Under the pieces are notes generated by a model. It did no database searches and was not told the origin of the DNA. It saw nothing but the letters and a program-made list of their open reading frames with translations. The translations under genes were made by a program, and so were the position numbers. 64,000 nucleotides of DNA from NCBI GenBank assembly GCA_036260805.1, contig DATALZ010000055.1, forward strand, positions 1 through 64,000, read 5' to 3'. Source of the stretch: Thermocaproicibacter sp036260805. Its GTDB lineage: Bacteria; Bacillota; Clostridia; Oscillospirales; Acutalibacteraceae. Of this stretch, positions 41,213 to 50,833 are shown piece after piece. Every line of letters starts with the position of its first letter. Position 1 is the first letter of the stretch.

Positions 41213-43246
41213 GTGGCCAGTCTTTACAGAGAGAACATTCGCATACTAAAGGGCGTCGGCGAAAGACGAGCTAAGCTTTTTCAGAAGCTGGGTGCGTCTT
41301 CCGTCGGCGCCCTCCTTCGTCTGTACCCAAGAACATACGAAGATCTGAGCCATCCCTGCACCGTTCGGAACGCTCCGGCGGATACTCCCTGCGCCGTTCG
41401 AGCATGTGTAACGGAGAGTCCGAAGGGAACCCGAATCCGCGGGGGCATGACGCTCTACAAAGCAAAAGCAGATGACGGCGAAAATGAATTCACGCTCACT
41501 TTTTTCAACAATCCCTATGTAACCAGCCTTCTCAAAGAAGGAGAAACCTACCTTTTCTACGGGAAAGTTACGCAGAATTTTCTTAAACACGAGATGACTG
41601 CGCCGGAATTTTTCCCGGCGGACTCCTGTCCCGCTATCCGGCCGGTCTACCGGCAGACGCAGGGACTAAGCAGCCGTATTATCGGGAATGCGGTAAAAGA
41701 GGCTCTTCGCCTTTTACCGGAAACAGTGCACGACCCTATCCCCCAGACGATACGCACGGAGTACTCGCTCTGTGAGCTGCGCTATGCAATGGAAAACATC
41801 CATTTTCCGGCGGATTCCGAAGCGATTTCAGCAGCCCGCCGGAGACTGATTTTTGAAGAACTGCTCATTCTGCAGCTCGGCCTCTCCCTCATGAAAAACA
41901 GGAGCAGCAAAGAGAGCCGGTTCCGCCTAGAGAAGGATTATACCGAGGAGTTTTTCTCGCTGCTGCCGTATACTCTCACCAGCGCACAGAAACGCGCCGT
42001 ACAGGAATCTATGGATGACCTGATGAGCGGCCGCACGATGAACCGGCTGATTCAGGGCGACGTAGGTTCCGGAAAAACCGCCGTCGCGGCGGCATTATGC
42101 TATTCTGCTGTAAAAAACGGTCTGCAGGCGGCGCTAATGGTTCCTACGGAGATTTTGGCTCATCAGCATTATGATTCTCTCACTCGAATTTTGGAGCCTG
42201 CCGGCGTGTGCACAGCCCTTTTAACGGGATCCGTTCCCGCCGCACAGAAAAAGAAAATCCTCGCAAGACTGGCAGATGGTGAAATCGGGCTGATCATCGG
42301 AACACACGCCCTTCTCTCGGAAAATGTGGAATTCCAGCGCCTCGGTCTTGTTGTAACCGACGAACAGCACCGCTTTGGAGTATCGCAGCGCGCGGCGCTC
42401 TCTGCCAAAGGCGACGACCCTCACCTTCTGGTGATGAGCGCGACGCCGATTCCGCGTACGCTCGCGCTGATGATTTACGGCGACCTTGACCTCTCGGTGC
42501 TGGACGAACTGCCGCCGGGCAGACAGAAAATTGAAACTTACGCGGTCACTTCCAATAAGCGGCTCCGCGTTTTCGCTTTCCTGAAAAAGCTGATTGCCGA
42601 AGGCCGCCAGTGCTTTATTATCTGCCCTATGATTGAGCAGGACCAGAATGGAATGGCAAGCGTGGAACAGTACGCGGAAAAGCTGAAAAACGAATGGCTC
42701 CCGGGATACAGCATTGCCGTCCTTCACGGGAAGATGAAGCCAAAAGAAAAGGACGCAGTCATGAAGTCCTTTTCTGACGGCGAAACAAACGTCCTTGTTT
42801 CCACAACTGTCGTTGAGGTTGGCGTGGACATACCGAACGCCGCAGTCATGATGATTGAAAACGCCGAGCGGTACGGCCTTTCGCAGCTCCATCAGCTCAG
42901 GGGGCGCGTCGGCCGCGGAAAGCACCAATCTTACTGTATTCTGATCTCCGACGCGCAGAATGAGGAAACAACAGCGCGCCTGAACATCATGTGCCGGACG
43001 AACAACGGCTTCCGTATTGCGGATGAGGACTTGAAACTCCGCGGGCCGGGCGACTTTTTCGGGAGCAGGCAGCATGGCCTTCCGGTTCTGAAAATTGCGG
43101 ATATGGCTGCCGATATGGAGTGCCTCAATCAGGCCCAGAAGGCCTCGCGTTCGATTTTATCCACTGACCCGACACTGGAACTACCGGAGCACCGGGGCCT
43201 TCGCGCCGAAGTTAAGCAGCTTTTCTCACATATGGAGCTTTCGTAA
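41213..43246 (+). CDS. recG: ATP-dependent DNA helicase RecG
   Basis: 677 residues from a GTG start. An N-terminal wedge/OB domain is followed by a superfamily 2 helicase core: GDVGSGKTAVAAAL (Walker A) near residue 285, DEQHRFGVSQR (DEQH box), MSATPIPRTLAL, and QLRGRVGRGKHQSYC (motif VI). It remodels stalled forks and D-loops. It directly follows the FakA-like gene. Confidence 0.96.
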   Translation: MASLYRENIRILKGVGERRAKLFQKLGASSVGALLRLYPRTYEDLSHPCTVRNAPADTPCAVRACVTESPKGTRIRGGMTLYKAKADDGENEFTLTFFNNPYVTSLLKEGETYLFYGKVTQNFLKHEMTAPEFFPADSCPAIRPVYRQTQGLSSRIIGNAVKEALRLLPETVHDPIPQTIRTEYSLCELRYAMENIHFPADSEAISAARRRLIFEELLILQLGLSLMKNRSSKESRFRLEKDYTEEFFSLLPYTLTSAQKRAVQESMDDLMSGRTMNRLIQGDVGSGKTAVAAALCYSAVKNGLQAALMVPTEILAHQHYDSLTRILEPAGVCTALLTGSVPAAQKKKILARLADGEIGLIIGTHALLSENVEFQRLGLVVTDEQHRFGVSQRAALSAKGDDPHLLVMSATPIPRTLALMIYGDLDLSVLDELPPGRQKIETYAVTSNKRLRVFAFLKKLIAEGRQCFIICPMIEQDQNGMASVEQYAEKLKNEWLPGYSIAVLHGKMKPKEKDAVMKSFSDGETNVLVSTTVVEVGVDIPNAAVMMIENAERYGLSQLHQLRGRVGRGKHQSYCILISDAQNEETTARLNIMCRTNNGFRIADEDLKLRGPGDFFGSRQHGLPVLKIADMAADMECLNQAQKASRSILSTDPTLELPEHRGLRAEVKQLFSHMELS

Positions 43247-43259
43247 TTAGCGAGGTGTC

Positions 43260-43703
43260 ATGATGGAAAATATATCGGAATTGATTAAAACTTTATATTC
43301 AAGTGATAATAAATTAGCCTACCAGGCGCTGCAGGCACTAGCAGACGTAAGTACAAACACGAATAAGGTTTACAGGTATTTTGATGAGTTCGTTGAAATG
43401 ATAAAGAACAGCAACTCTTATCTCCGAACCAGGGGACTTGTTTTAATTGCGGCGAACGCTAAATGGGACGAAGATAACAAAATTGACGAAATTATTGATG
43501 AGTACTTAAATCATATTACAGATGAAAAACCAATTACAGCCAGGCAATGTATAAAGCTGTTGCCGACTATAGCCAAATTCAAGCCGGATTTATCTGCAGA
43601 TATTAAAATTGCCTTGTCGACAGCAAGAATTACAAAATACTCGAATAGTATGGGGCCGTTGATTTTGAAAGACATTTCCAACGCACTGAAGAAAATTAGC
43701 TGA
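43260..43703 (+). CDS. HEAT-repeat-like protein (147 aa)
   Basis: ATG with GCGAGGTG just upstream (the second Met is equally possible). The protein is all helical; units such as LAYQALQALADVS, YLRTRGLVLIAANA and ITARQCIKLLPTIAKFKPDL look like three to four HEAT-type repeats. Such proteins bind partners; none is implied by the neighbours. It lies 13 bases after recG, so it may share its transcript. Confidence 0.7.
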   Translation: MMENISELIKTLYSSDNKLAYQALQALADVSTNTNKVYRYFDEFVEMIKNSNSYLRTRGLVLIAANAKWDEDNKIDEIIDEYLNHITDEKPITARQCIKLLPTIAKFKPDLSADIKIALSTARITKYSNSMGPLILKDISNALKKIS

Positions 43704-43740
43704 AATGCTTTAAAACCTGTAAACAGCCTCAATAGATACC

Positions 43741-44010
43741 CACCGACAAGTCGGTGGTACTTCCGCGGCGCCAAAGGTGCAACATGTTCCCTGCAGCCCT
43801 TCAAAAGGCTAAAAAAGCCGTCATTTGCGGTGTATACTTCTCTCCCCTGCCCCTCTCGCGTATAAGACTCCATAAATCATTGAATAAATATCAGCGCGAA
43901 AGGGGTGTATGACGGGTGGGGGCTGCGCCCCCACCCTGCTAAAAGCCCCGCCCGTTTTATTGAGCTTTTCTCTCCCATATTATTTGGAAATGGGCGGGGT
44001 TTGGGGTGGG
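43741..44010. repeat. Cluster of GC-rich inverted repeats in a 400-base gap
   Basis: The gap from 43704 to 44117 has no supported gene. It holds CACCGAC/GTCGGTG (43741-43756), a perfect 10-base repeat GGGTGGGGGC/GCCCCCACCC with loop TGC (43914-43936), and CCCCGCCC (43946-43953) facing GGGCGGGG (43992-43999) across 38 AT-richer bases. The block looks like an intergenic REP-type or folded-RNA element. Confidence 0.55.
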
Positions 44011-44079
44011 TATATAAAATAAAAGCCTGAAACTAAAGCTCTTCTGGTCTCACCGGCACCGCCGGTAGTTTTGCTGCAC

Positions 44080-44108
44080 AAAAAGGCGGCTCCCAAACGG
44101 GAACCGCC
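44080..44108 (-). terminator. Terminator of the phosphoesterase gene
   Basis: GGCGGCTCCC and GGGAACCGCC pair around AAAC; five T follow on the minus strand. Confidence 0.8.
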
Positions 44109-44117
44109 TCTTCATAT

Positions 44118-44819
44118 TTACCTTCCAAGAAAATGTCTTGGCTTCGACATTTCTTCCACGGGAATTACACCGCTGAACACTGCAAAATTTTTGTATGTAA
44201 TCTTGCGATCGATATGCTGGGAACCAAAGAACCACTTTTTATATTTTACCTTGCTGATAATCTGCCCGAAAAAAGCATCCAGCTGGTTCCGGTTTTCGGA
44301 TTTCATTCGCCCGGGCACTAAATCCACACGTGGAGGCGGCTCGTGCGTAAAGATATAATCAACCTGCAGGTCATTGCCTTTCAAATTTTCGATGCCTTCC
44401 CGCATTTCATCCATGCTTGGCATTTCGGAAGGCCACCATTTTTGGGCTTCCATGCGGATTTGCTTTTCATTGCTCTCCCCGCCGCCAAACGTGAAGATCT
44501 TTTTACCTTCCACTTCGTAGACCTGCCCGCGCATCAGGTGGTACAGATTTCCACAGATGTGGTGAACCTTCCCGCCGCTCCATTCTTCAACGGGATATTT
44601 GCCGAGAAGGTCAAAATTTTCGTGGGTTCCGTCGAGGAAAAGTACATTGAATTTTCTGCTGCCCAGTTTTTTCAGATTTTTTTCTTCCTGTTCCCCGCCG
44701 TCCCATATAAATCCGAAATCGCCGCAAATAATTAGAGTATCGCCTTTCCCAAGCCTGCGCATCTCCGAGGAACGGAAACGCTGAATTTCACCATGGGTAT
44801 CCCCGGTTACATAAATCAC
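44118..44819 (-). CDS. Calcineurin-like metallophosphoesterase
   Basis: The start is taken as GTG at 44819, nine bases after TTTGGAGG; upstream in-frame sequence is not protein-like. 233 residues. Metal-binding motifs appear in order: GDTHGE, CGDFGFIWDGG, DGTHENFD (GNHE box variant with His) and THEPPP. The substrate is unknown; small cytoplasmic phosphoesterases of this group are widespread in Clostridia. A monocistronic unit with own terminator. Confidence 0.88.
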   Translation of the reverse strand: MIYVTGDTHGEIQRFRSSEMRRLGKGDTLIICGDFGFIWDGGEQEEKNLKKLGSRKFNVLFLDGTHENFDLLGKYPVEEWSGGKVHHICGNLYHLMRGQVYEVEGKKIFTFGGGESNEKQIRMEAQKWWPSEMPSMDEMREGIENLKGNDLQVDYIFTHEPPPRVDLVPGRMKSENRNQLDAFFGQIISKVKYKKWFFGSQHIDRKITYKNFAVFSGVIPVEEMSKPRHFLGR

Positions 44820-45020
44820 TGTAATGTTCCTCCAAATTTGTGCCCCGCCTTTGGCTCCGTTCAAGTCAACTCCTATGGCTTCAAACAAAGCCCTGAAACC
44901 TCGGCAAAGGATAAATTGTTAATATTTCGTTACTTTAAATTTTAGTGAAGAACTGCTATACTGAATAATAACGGCCGTATAGCTGCCCTTTTATCATATC
45001 ACATCGGAGGCAAAATTTCC

Positions 45021-46370
45021 ATGAAAAAAAAGTTCCTCTCCCTTTTCACCGCCCTTATCATCCTATGCACGGTTTTCCTGCCGAATACGGCGAATGCTGC
45101 GGATTTTACCATAAATTTTAAAACAAACAGCGAAGCGATTGAACTGGTAAATCTGGATACCGGAACCGCTGTCTATGAGAAAAATCAGAATGAAAAGCGG
45201 GAACCCGCGTCTGTCACCAAGATCATGACGTATATTATTACCGCGGAACATATCAAAGACCTGCAGGGCACAAAAATCACCGTCTCCAAAAAAATACTGG
45301 ATGAACTCTCCGGAACCGGAAGCTCCATGGCAGGAATTCAGGTAGGCGACGTTGCAACGGTCTATCAGCTTCTGAACTGCATGATGGTTCCTTCGGGCAA
45401 CGACGCCGCTCTTACGCTTGCCGACTACGTCGGCGGGGGCGACGTGAACAAATTCGTGGATATGATGAACGCAAAGGCAAAGGCTCTCGGCTGCACCAAC
45501 ACGCATTTTACAAACCCGCACGGCCTGCACGACGCGAACCACTACACCACTGCCGCCGATCTTGTGAAAATCGCCCGCTATGCTATGACTCTTCCGTATT
45601 TCATGGACGTCTGCTCCCAGGTAGGTTATGCCTATATACCATCAGGAGGCCCCAACAAGGGCAAGGAAACCGATCTTTCCACCACTAACCGAATGATTAT
45701 CAGCAGCGACACCAAGTATTATTACCGTTACGCAAAAGGCATTAAGACGGGCCACACGGACGAATCCGGTTACTGCCTCGTTTCCACCGCTTCTGCGGAC
45801 GGCTACAGTTACCTGTGCGTTGCCCTCGGATCACCTTCCGTCGATAAAAACGGCAAAGAAATCGACACGCACGGCGAAATGCTGGACAGCGCTGCGCTCT
45901 ACCGCTGGGCGCTTACCTCTCTGGAACTGAAAAAGATCGTGGGCGCAGACGACACACTGGGTGAGATCGGCCTGAACTACGCCTGGAATAAAGATAAGCT
46001 CCGCCTGCAGGCGGAAAAAAGCTACTCTGCCATTCTTCCCAAAGGGGTCTCGGCAAGCAGTGTTATCATCACGAAGAAGCTTCCGAAATCCATTGATGCT
46101 CCGGTCAAGAAGGGACAGGTAGTCGGCACGGCAACCCTCAGTTATGCAAACGAACAGCTGGCAACGATCAATCTTGTAGCGGCTGAATCGGTCGAGCGCA
46201 GCGAGCTCTTACACACGACCGACATAATAAAAGCTATTGTTACTTCGATTTGGTTCATTATAATAGTGATTCTTATCATCTTACTGGTGATTGTTTATAT
46301 TGTTCTCGCGATTATCTATAACAGGAAAAGGAAAAACCTTCGTAAGGTCAAAAAGTACAGACGTATGTAA
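45021..46370 (+). CDS. D-alanyl-D-alanine carboxypeptidase (S11, DacF type)
   Basis: 449 residues. Signal peptide (FLSLFTALIILCTVFLPNTA), serine site SVTK in REPASVTKIMTYI (SxxK), SGN in MVPSGNDAALTL, KTG in GIKTGHTDESGY, a C-terminal beta domain and a final membrane helix (IWFIIIVILIILLVIVYIVL). It trims terminal D-Ala from peptidoglycan at the cell surface. DacF-like enzymes may act in the forespore; expression timing is not shown. Confidence 0.95.
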   Translation: MKKKFLSLFTALIILCTVFLPNTANAADFTINFKTNSEAIELVNLDTGTAVYEKNQNEKREPASVTKIMTYIITAEHIKDLQGTKITVSKKILDELSGTGSSMAGIQVGDVATVYQLLNCMMVPSGNDAALTLADYVGGGDVNKFVDMMNAKAKALGCTNTHFTNPHGLHDANHYTTAADLVKIARYAMTLPYFMDVCSQVGYAYIPSGGPNKGKETDLSTTNRMIISSDTKYYYRYAKGIKTGHTDESGYCLVSTASADGYSYLCVALGSPSVDKNGKEIDTHGEMLDSAALYRWALTSLELKKIVGADDTLGEIGLNYAWNKDKLRLQAEKSYSAILPKGVSASSVIITKKLPKSIDAPVKKGQVVGTATLSYANEQLATINLVAAESVERSELLHTTDIIKAIVTSIWFIIIVILIILLVIVYIVLAIIYNRKRKNLRKVKKYRRM

Positions 46371-46375
46371 AGCAA

Positions 46376-46405
46376 AACCGGCGGAAACAATCCGCCGGTT
46401 TTTTA
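46376..46405 (+). terminator. Terminator of the carboxypeptidase gene
   Basis: AACCGGCGG and CCGCCGGTT pair around AAACAAT with a following T run. Confidence 0.9.
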
Positions 46406-46428
46406 TTGGGGTATTCCCTGTGCATGTT

Positions 46429-47220
46429 TCAGCTTCCTGCGCTCTCGTAAGCGTTGATGCCGCGCGACCAGACCCAGTAAGCAAGCGCAAGGAGAACCAG
46501 CGAGACCAGAACCGGCACCCCGATACAGAAAAGCGGGTCTTTCCCGGTCAGGAAGTAACTAGCCGGGTAGAAGCCGGTAAGCGCAAACGGGATAATGTAC
46601 GTAACAATCCCACGGACTGTCTTATTGTAGATGGACGTCGGGTACTTGGCAAAATCATTCATGTCGTAAAACATATTCAGGACTTCACCGCTGGATTTCA
46701 GCCAAAAAGCCAGCGCAGCGCCAATAATCTTCATGTCTGTGTAAATCAATGCTGCGGCCGCGACAGCAACAAGGAACAGCAGAATATTAACTGCGCTAAT
46801 TGTAATTTTCAGCCCAACTGCAGCCGTACACAGGAGTGCGATACCAAGTATCAGCTCCCCAAATGCATCAAGCTGGAACGCTTCCATAATTACATGAAGA
46901 AGCGGGTTAATCGGTCTGGTGAGATATTTATCAAATTCGCCTTTACGCACAGTAAAATAGGCAACCATCCAAAGATTGTCGGTCAGTAAGTGATCCAGTC
47001 CCTGCGGGAGCAGAGAAAATCCATATATGAAGAGAATCTGATTATAGGTCCACCCGGCAAGGTTAGGGATCTGGCTGAAAATGATGCCTAGAAAAAGGAT
47101 ATTGAAACTCTGTGAAATCAGAAAACTGATCAGGCCGGTTAAAAAGTCAGCCCTGTATTCCATCAGCTTCTTTAAATTCTGTACTGCAAAAACGCGGTAC
47201 AGCCTTAAAAACTTTCTCAA
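46429..47220 (-). CDS. ABC-2 type permease, second subunit
   Basis: The start is taken as TTG at 47220, directly after the neighbour's stop and an AGGGGGG site, instead of the long frame that overlaps the other permease. 263 residues with about six membrane helices (TGLISFLISQSFNILFLGII and others). It belongs to the ABC2_membrane_6-like (PF06182) group, which works as a pair. It is the last gene of the three-gene exporter operon. Confidence 0.85.
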   Translation of the reverse strand: MRKFLRLYRVFAVQNLKKLMEYRADFLTGLISFLISQSFNILFLGIIFSQIPNLAGWTYNQILFIYGFSLLPQGLDHLLTDNLWMVAYFTVRKGEFDKYLTRPINPLLHVIMEAFQLDAFGELILGIALLCTAAVGLKITISAVNILLFLVAVAAAALIYTDMKIIGAALAFWLKSSGEVLNMFYDMNDFAKYPTSIYNKTVRGIVTYIIPFALTGFYPASYFLTGKDPLFCIGVPVLVSLVLLALAYWVWSRGINAYESAGS

Positions 47221-47222
47221 GA

Positions 47223-48041
47223 TCAGCCCCCCTGTACCGTCACATGTTTTACAGAAAGCTGCCAGATCAGTCTGCTCAGGCCCCAAAAAGCGAGTACCCA
47301 GAATACCTGCAGAGCGATTAGTAGCGCTGTCTGTGACGGTCCGTATTTTCCCATATAGATCATAACCGGCGTATAACTCAGCGATGCAAACGGCAGGCAG
47401 TTGAGAATGTTCTGTGCCCAAAGCGGCATAAAAGCAATGGGGATAATTGCGCCGCTCAGAAAATTCACAATACTTTGTTTAAGCATGGAAAAGCCCCAGA
47501 TATTTTTCAGAAAGAACGCGAGGAATCCCACGCTCAGGCTGAAATAAAACGACAGCAGGTAGCTTAAAATGATGCTGAGAAAATACAGCAAAAAAGTTGC
47601 AAGATTGAACACGATATGTCCGTAAGCCCAGCATCGGTACCATTCCACACCAATAACGACCGGTGGAAGCAAAAGAAGGGTGACGATAAACCGGCTGCCG
47701 ATCTCCTGAAACAGTGCGTATGTATCAAAGCCAATTGGCTTAATCATCAGCATGGAGAAACTTCCGTCCTTAATCTGTTCCCCCACGTCCCTTGTCGCGC
47801 CGCTGTGCGCCGCAAAACCGGTTAGATTCGTAATAAAAACATAGGTTACAAGATCCGGCATGGAAAAACCCATAAAGGAAGACCCGCCGCTTGAATGAAA
47901 CACTGCCAGCCAGATAAAGTACATGATAAAACAGTACATCAGGCTGCCGACAAAAAAGGCCAGAAAATTTAGCCGATAGGCAATCATACTGTCGACGCCC
48001 GCCCGGATAATCGGAAGGCAGACGCGCATTTTTTTACGCAT
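47223..48041 (-). CDS. ABC-2 type permease, first subunit
   Basis: The ATG at 48041 follows AAGGAGG and overlaps the ATPase gene by eight bases; 272 residues. Six hydrophobic segments (LNFLAFFVGSLMYCFIMYFI among them) and DGSFSMLMIKPI loop match the partner permease. The pair would form the exporter channel; the substrate is unknown. Confidence 0.87.
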   Translation of the reverse strand: MRKKMRVCLPIIRAGVDSMIAYRLNFLAFFVGSLMYCFIMYFIWLAVFHSSGGSSFMGFSMPDLVTYVFITNLTGFAAHSGATRDVGEQIKDGSFSMLMIKPIGFDTYALFQEIGSRFIVTLLLLPPVVIGVEWYRCWAYGHIVFNLATFLLYFLSIILSYLLSFYFSLSVGFLAFFLKNIWGFSMLKQSIVNFLSGAIIPIAFMPLWAQNILNCLPFASLSYTPVMIYMGKYGPSQTALLIALQVFWVLAFWGLSRLIWQLSVKHVTVQGG

Positions 48042-49047
48042 CCAAACTGACCTCCTTTTTGTAAATTCTGCGGATGATTTCCTCAGCGTCCGCATCCTTT
48101 ACCGCCATGTCCTTCACTCTTACCTTTGAGAGTGTATATTCCACAAGGCTGCCTGCGGGAATCTTTTCGGTATTGAATTTTACATTAATTCCGGCATCGC
48201 TCTGTGAGGCCTGAACATCGTCGTCCAAAACATGAAAGTGCTGCCTGTAATCCAGAAGATTCAAATCGAAGTTTTGTTCGGGTATGAAGCTGAATTCACG
48301 AACCTGGCCGTATGTACTCTTCAGATTCTGCAGGCTCCCGTCATAAATAAGCCTGCCCTTGTCGATCATTACAATATGCCTGCAAAGATATTCAATGTCG
48401 CTCAGGTCATGTGTTGTCAAAATTACCGTAGTCTTCTCCTGCTGGCTGATTACATTGATCGCATTACGGATATTCTCCTTTACAACGACGTCCAGCCCTA
48501 TGGTCGGCTCATCCAGAAACAGTACTTTCGGGCTGTGCAGAAGCGACGCCGCAATGTCCGCCCTCATTCGCTGCCCGAGCGACAGCGTTCTTACCGGGCT
48601 CTTGATGAACTCGTTTAGCCCCAGAACATCATTAAAAAAGGACATCCGCCTCCGGAAGGAAGCGTCGTCCACACCGTAGATCTCTTTCAGCACCGTGTAG
48701 GTTTCTGTAAGCGGAAGATCCCACCACAGCTGAGTTCTCTGGCCGAACACGACTCCGATTTCTTTTACATATTCTTTTCTGTTTTTCTGCGGGATCTTTC
48801 CGTTAATCCGGCAGAAACCGGATGTCGGGCACAAAATTCCGGTCAGCATTTTAATCATCGTGGACTTTCCTGCTCCATTCGGGCCGATAAATCCAAGTAC
48901 CTCTCCCTTTTCAACATGAAAACTGATATCGTCCACCGCATGTACAATTTCAGACTTCTGATGAATCAGGGACTTGAGACTCCCCATAAATCCGGGCGCT
49001 TTGATTGTTTTTTTGAAATCCTTGCTGATATGCTCCACCTGAATCAT
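48034..49047 (-). CDS. ABC transporter ATPase for the ABC-2 exporter
   Basis: The ATG at 49047 (MIQVEHISKDF) fits the family start better than the upstream frame; 337 residues. Walker A GFIGPNGAGKSTMIKMLTG, LSLGQRMRADIAASLLH (signature), VLFLDEPTIGLDVVVKENIR (Walker B) and TTHDL (H-loop) are all present. A C-terminal extension (about 80 residues) is typical. It powers the two-permease exporter, which in relatives handles drugs or unknown envelope substrates. Confidence 0.93.
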   Translation of the reverse strand: MIQVEHISKDFKKTIKAPGFMGSLKSLIHQKSEIVHAVDDISFHVEKGEVLGFIGPNGAGKSTMIKMLTGILCPTSGFCRINGKIPQKNRKEYVKEIGVVFGQRTQLWWDLPLTETYTVLKEIYGVDDASFRRRMSFFNDVLGLNEFIKSPVRTLSLGQRMRADIAASLLHSPKVLFLDEPTIGLDVVVKENIRNAINVISQQEKTTVILTTHDLSDIEYLCRHIVMIDKGRLIYDGSLQNLKSTYGQVREFSFIPEQNFDLNLLDYRQHFHVLDDDVQASQSDAGINVKFNTEKIPAGSLVEYTLSKVRVKDMAVKDADAEEIIRRIYKKEVSLDA

Positions 49048-49243
49048 AACTCCAGCCCTGCCCTTCCTTTCATTCTCGAAAATTATTTTACTATATTTTC
49101 GATTTATATTCAACGGAATAGCTATATTTCGAAACTTTCGTTATTAAAAATACAATGTGCTGAGCATGCTGTTCGCTTCTACGAGTAGTTTCTTCCTTTT
49201 TCTACTATTTTTCACCATATTGTTACAATTTTAGTTAAATTTG

Positions 49244-49272
49244 TTGACTTATTTTTACTTTTATGCAATAAT
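49244..49272 (+). promoter_or_regulatory. Promoter of the membrane protein gene at 49304
   Basis: TTGACT (49244-49249), 17-base spacer, AATAAT (49267-49272), 31 bases before the ATG. Confidence 0.6.
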
Positions 49273-49303
49273 TAATTTACTTTAAAAGAAAAAGGTGATT
49301 TTA

Positions 49304-49813
49304 ATGGGATTTATCATCCTTCTCCTCTTCCTGGCGATTGTCGGCGGACTGATCTTTGTAAAAACTAAGATCAATAATACAGTATACCGTGCAGAGCAGC
49401 ATGTACTGGGCTCGGCAGGAATAGGGAGTGCAAATGTTGTTGCGGCAATTGATGATACCACCGAGAAAAAACATATTGCAGACTTTCTTGCAGCGTATCC
49501 TTCCATGAGCGAGCAGGCTCTTAAGGATCAAATTAAAGCAATCTCCGACTCGTTCATCCAACACAATCCGCAGAATTGCATAAAACCTGAACTTAAAGGC
49601 AAGATCGACAACGACAAGAATCTGCTGAAGATGCAGGGGAAAAATTTTGTCAGAACCTCTATTGTAAATTTCAGAAATAACCAGCTTTTTGCAAAGGCGA
49701 TTTACAGCGATAATCGGGACGAATATGACATTATACTCTATATGGATGTTTCCCAAAATGGATTATCTGTGTTCAAATATTATGCTATGAAAGGCGCAGT
49801 CAAAGGTTTTTAG
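49304..49813 (+). CDS. Membrane-anchored hypothetical protein (169 aa)
   Basis: The ATG at 49304 follows AAAAGGTGATTTTA. One N-terminal helix (GFIILLLFLAIVGGLIFVKT) anchors a soluble domain of alpha and beta elements (DDTTEKKHIADFLAAYPSMS, then KNFVRTSIVNFRNNQLFAKA). The domain lies on the outside or inside depending on topology; no family is recognised. A single gene. Confidence 0.65.
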   Translation: MGFIILLLFLAIVGGLIFVKTKINNTVYRAEQHVLGSAGIGSANVVAAIDDTTEKKHIADFLAAYPSMSEQALKDQIKAISDSFIQHNPQNCIKPELKGKIDNDKNLLKMQGKNFVRTSIVNFRNNQLFAKAIYSDNRDEYDIILYMDVSQNGLSVFKYYAMKGAVKGF

Positions 49814-49910
49814 TAAAGTGCAATAAATAATACAGCCTTTCCAGTTTAGTTGTGGAGTTGGTTTGCGTTCATCCCCCGCAGTCTGAAATGGAATTGCAGT
49901 AGGCTCAGGG

Positions 49911-49938
49911 AATGGCATTGAGAAATCAATGCCATTTT
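49911..49938 (+). terminator. Hairpin terminator
   Basis: AATGGCATTG and CAATGCCATT pair around AGAAAT and are followed by TTG and T-rich sequence. It lies about 100 bases past the stop of the gene at 49304-49813. Confidence 0.65.
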
Positions 49939-50007
49939 GTTTGCAACGGTGCTATAATAGAATCATCATATCAACACGGCAACACAGAAATCAGCAGGTG
50001 AAATGTT

Positions 50008-50334
50008 ATGAAAAAGAACGTTCATATCCAAATAAGCATAGTTTTAGCCTGTATTTCTGCAGCCCTTTTGGTTTTGCTGACTTGCCTTAATCCAAACAGA
50101 GCAAGCCTAAACCATGCTGTGTTTGAAGGCGGCAGGCCAAATCCGATTACAAACAATCAGCAGATTATGGACTCTATTATTGAAACAGACAGAAAGACTT
50201 ACCAAAATGAAAATGATCCGCGGATTCTCAGGAGAAACTATATTCTTTTCTCTATCTACGACGTACAGGTGAGCAGCTCGAAGACCTACCATATTCTTGG
50301 ATTTTTACAGACCTTCCGGCTGATAAATTCATAG
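50008..50334 (+). CDS. Small membrane protein or lipoprotein (108 aa)
   Basis: ATG with AGCAGGTGAAATGTT upstream. A signal or anchor helix (IQISIVLACISAALLVLLTC) ends in a possible lipobox LLTC. The rest is soluble with Asn-rich and charged sequence. No family is recognised. It converges with the ribosomal protein operon across a shared terminator. Confidence 0.6.
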   Translation: MKKNVHIQISIVLACISAALLVLLTCLNPNRASLNHAVFEGGRPNPITNNQQIMDSIIETDRKTYQNENDPRILRRNYILFSIYDVQVSSSKTYHILGFLQTFRLINS

Positions 50335-50368
50335 TCCGGTATTTCGCTGAATCACGAAAGCAAAACAC

Positions 50369-50404
50369 AAAAAACACCCCGCCGGTAATAACCGACGGGG
50401 TGTT
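50369..50404. terminator. Bidirectional terminator after rplL
   Basis: AACACCCCGCCGG and CCGACGGGGTGTT pair around TAATAA; the minus-strand side has a run of T. It ends the rpmG-to-rplL cluster, before any rpoB gene. Confidence 0.85.
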
Positions 50405-50424
50405 GATAACTTTAAAATCGAAAC

Positions 50425-50799
50425 TTACTTCAGTTCGACTTCTGCGCCGACCTTTGTGAGTTTGTCTTTCATAGCTTCAGCATCGTCCTTGGAAACGCCT
50501 TCCTTGATAGCCTTAGGAGCAGCGTCAACAAGATCCTTAGCTTCTTTCAGGCCAAGGCCTGTGATTTCACGAACAACCTTGATAACCTGAATCTTCTGGC
50601 CGCCAACATCCTTCAGAACAACGTCGAAGGAGCTCTTCTCTTCAGCAGCCGGAGCAGCGGCAGCCGGAGCAGCAGCTACAGCTACAGGAGCAGCAGCGGA
50701 TACGCCGAATTCATCCTCGAGGGCTTTTACGAGCTCAGCGAGCTCCAGAACAGTAAGGGCTTTAACGTCTTCAATCAGCTTTGCAACTTTATCTGACAT
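50425..50799 (-). CDS. rplL: 50S ribosomal protein L7/L12
   Basis: 124 residues: N-terminal helix for dimerisation and L10 binding, Ala-rich hinge (APVAVAAAPAAAAPA near 37-51) and the C-terminal GTPase-stimulating domain (KIQVIKVVREITGLGLKEAK). Last gene of the cluster, 34 bases after rplJ. Confidence 0.97.
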   Translation of the reverse strand: MSDKVAKLIEDVKALTVLELAELVKALEDEFGVSAAAPVAVAAAPAAAAPAAEEKSSFDVVLKDVGGQKIQVIKVVREITGLGLKEAKDLVDAAPKAIKEGVSKDDAEAMKDKLTKVGAEVELK

Positions 50800-50833
50800 A
50801 ATAAGAAACCTCCATATAATTTTTTAATTAATT

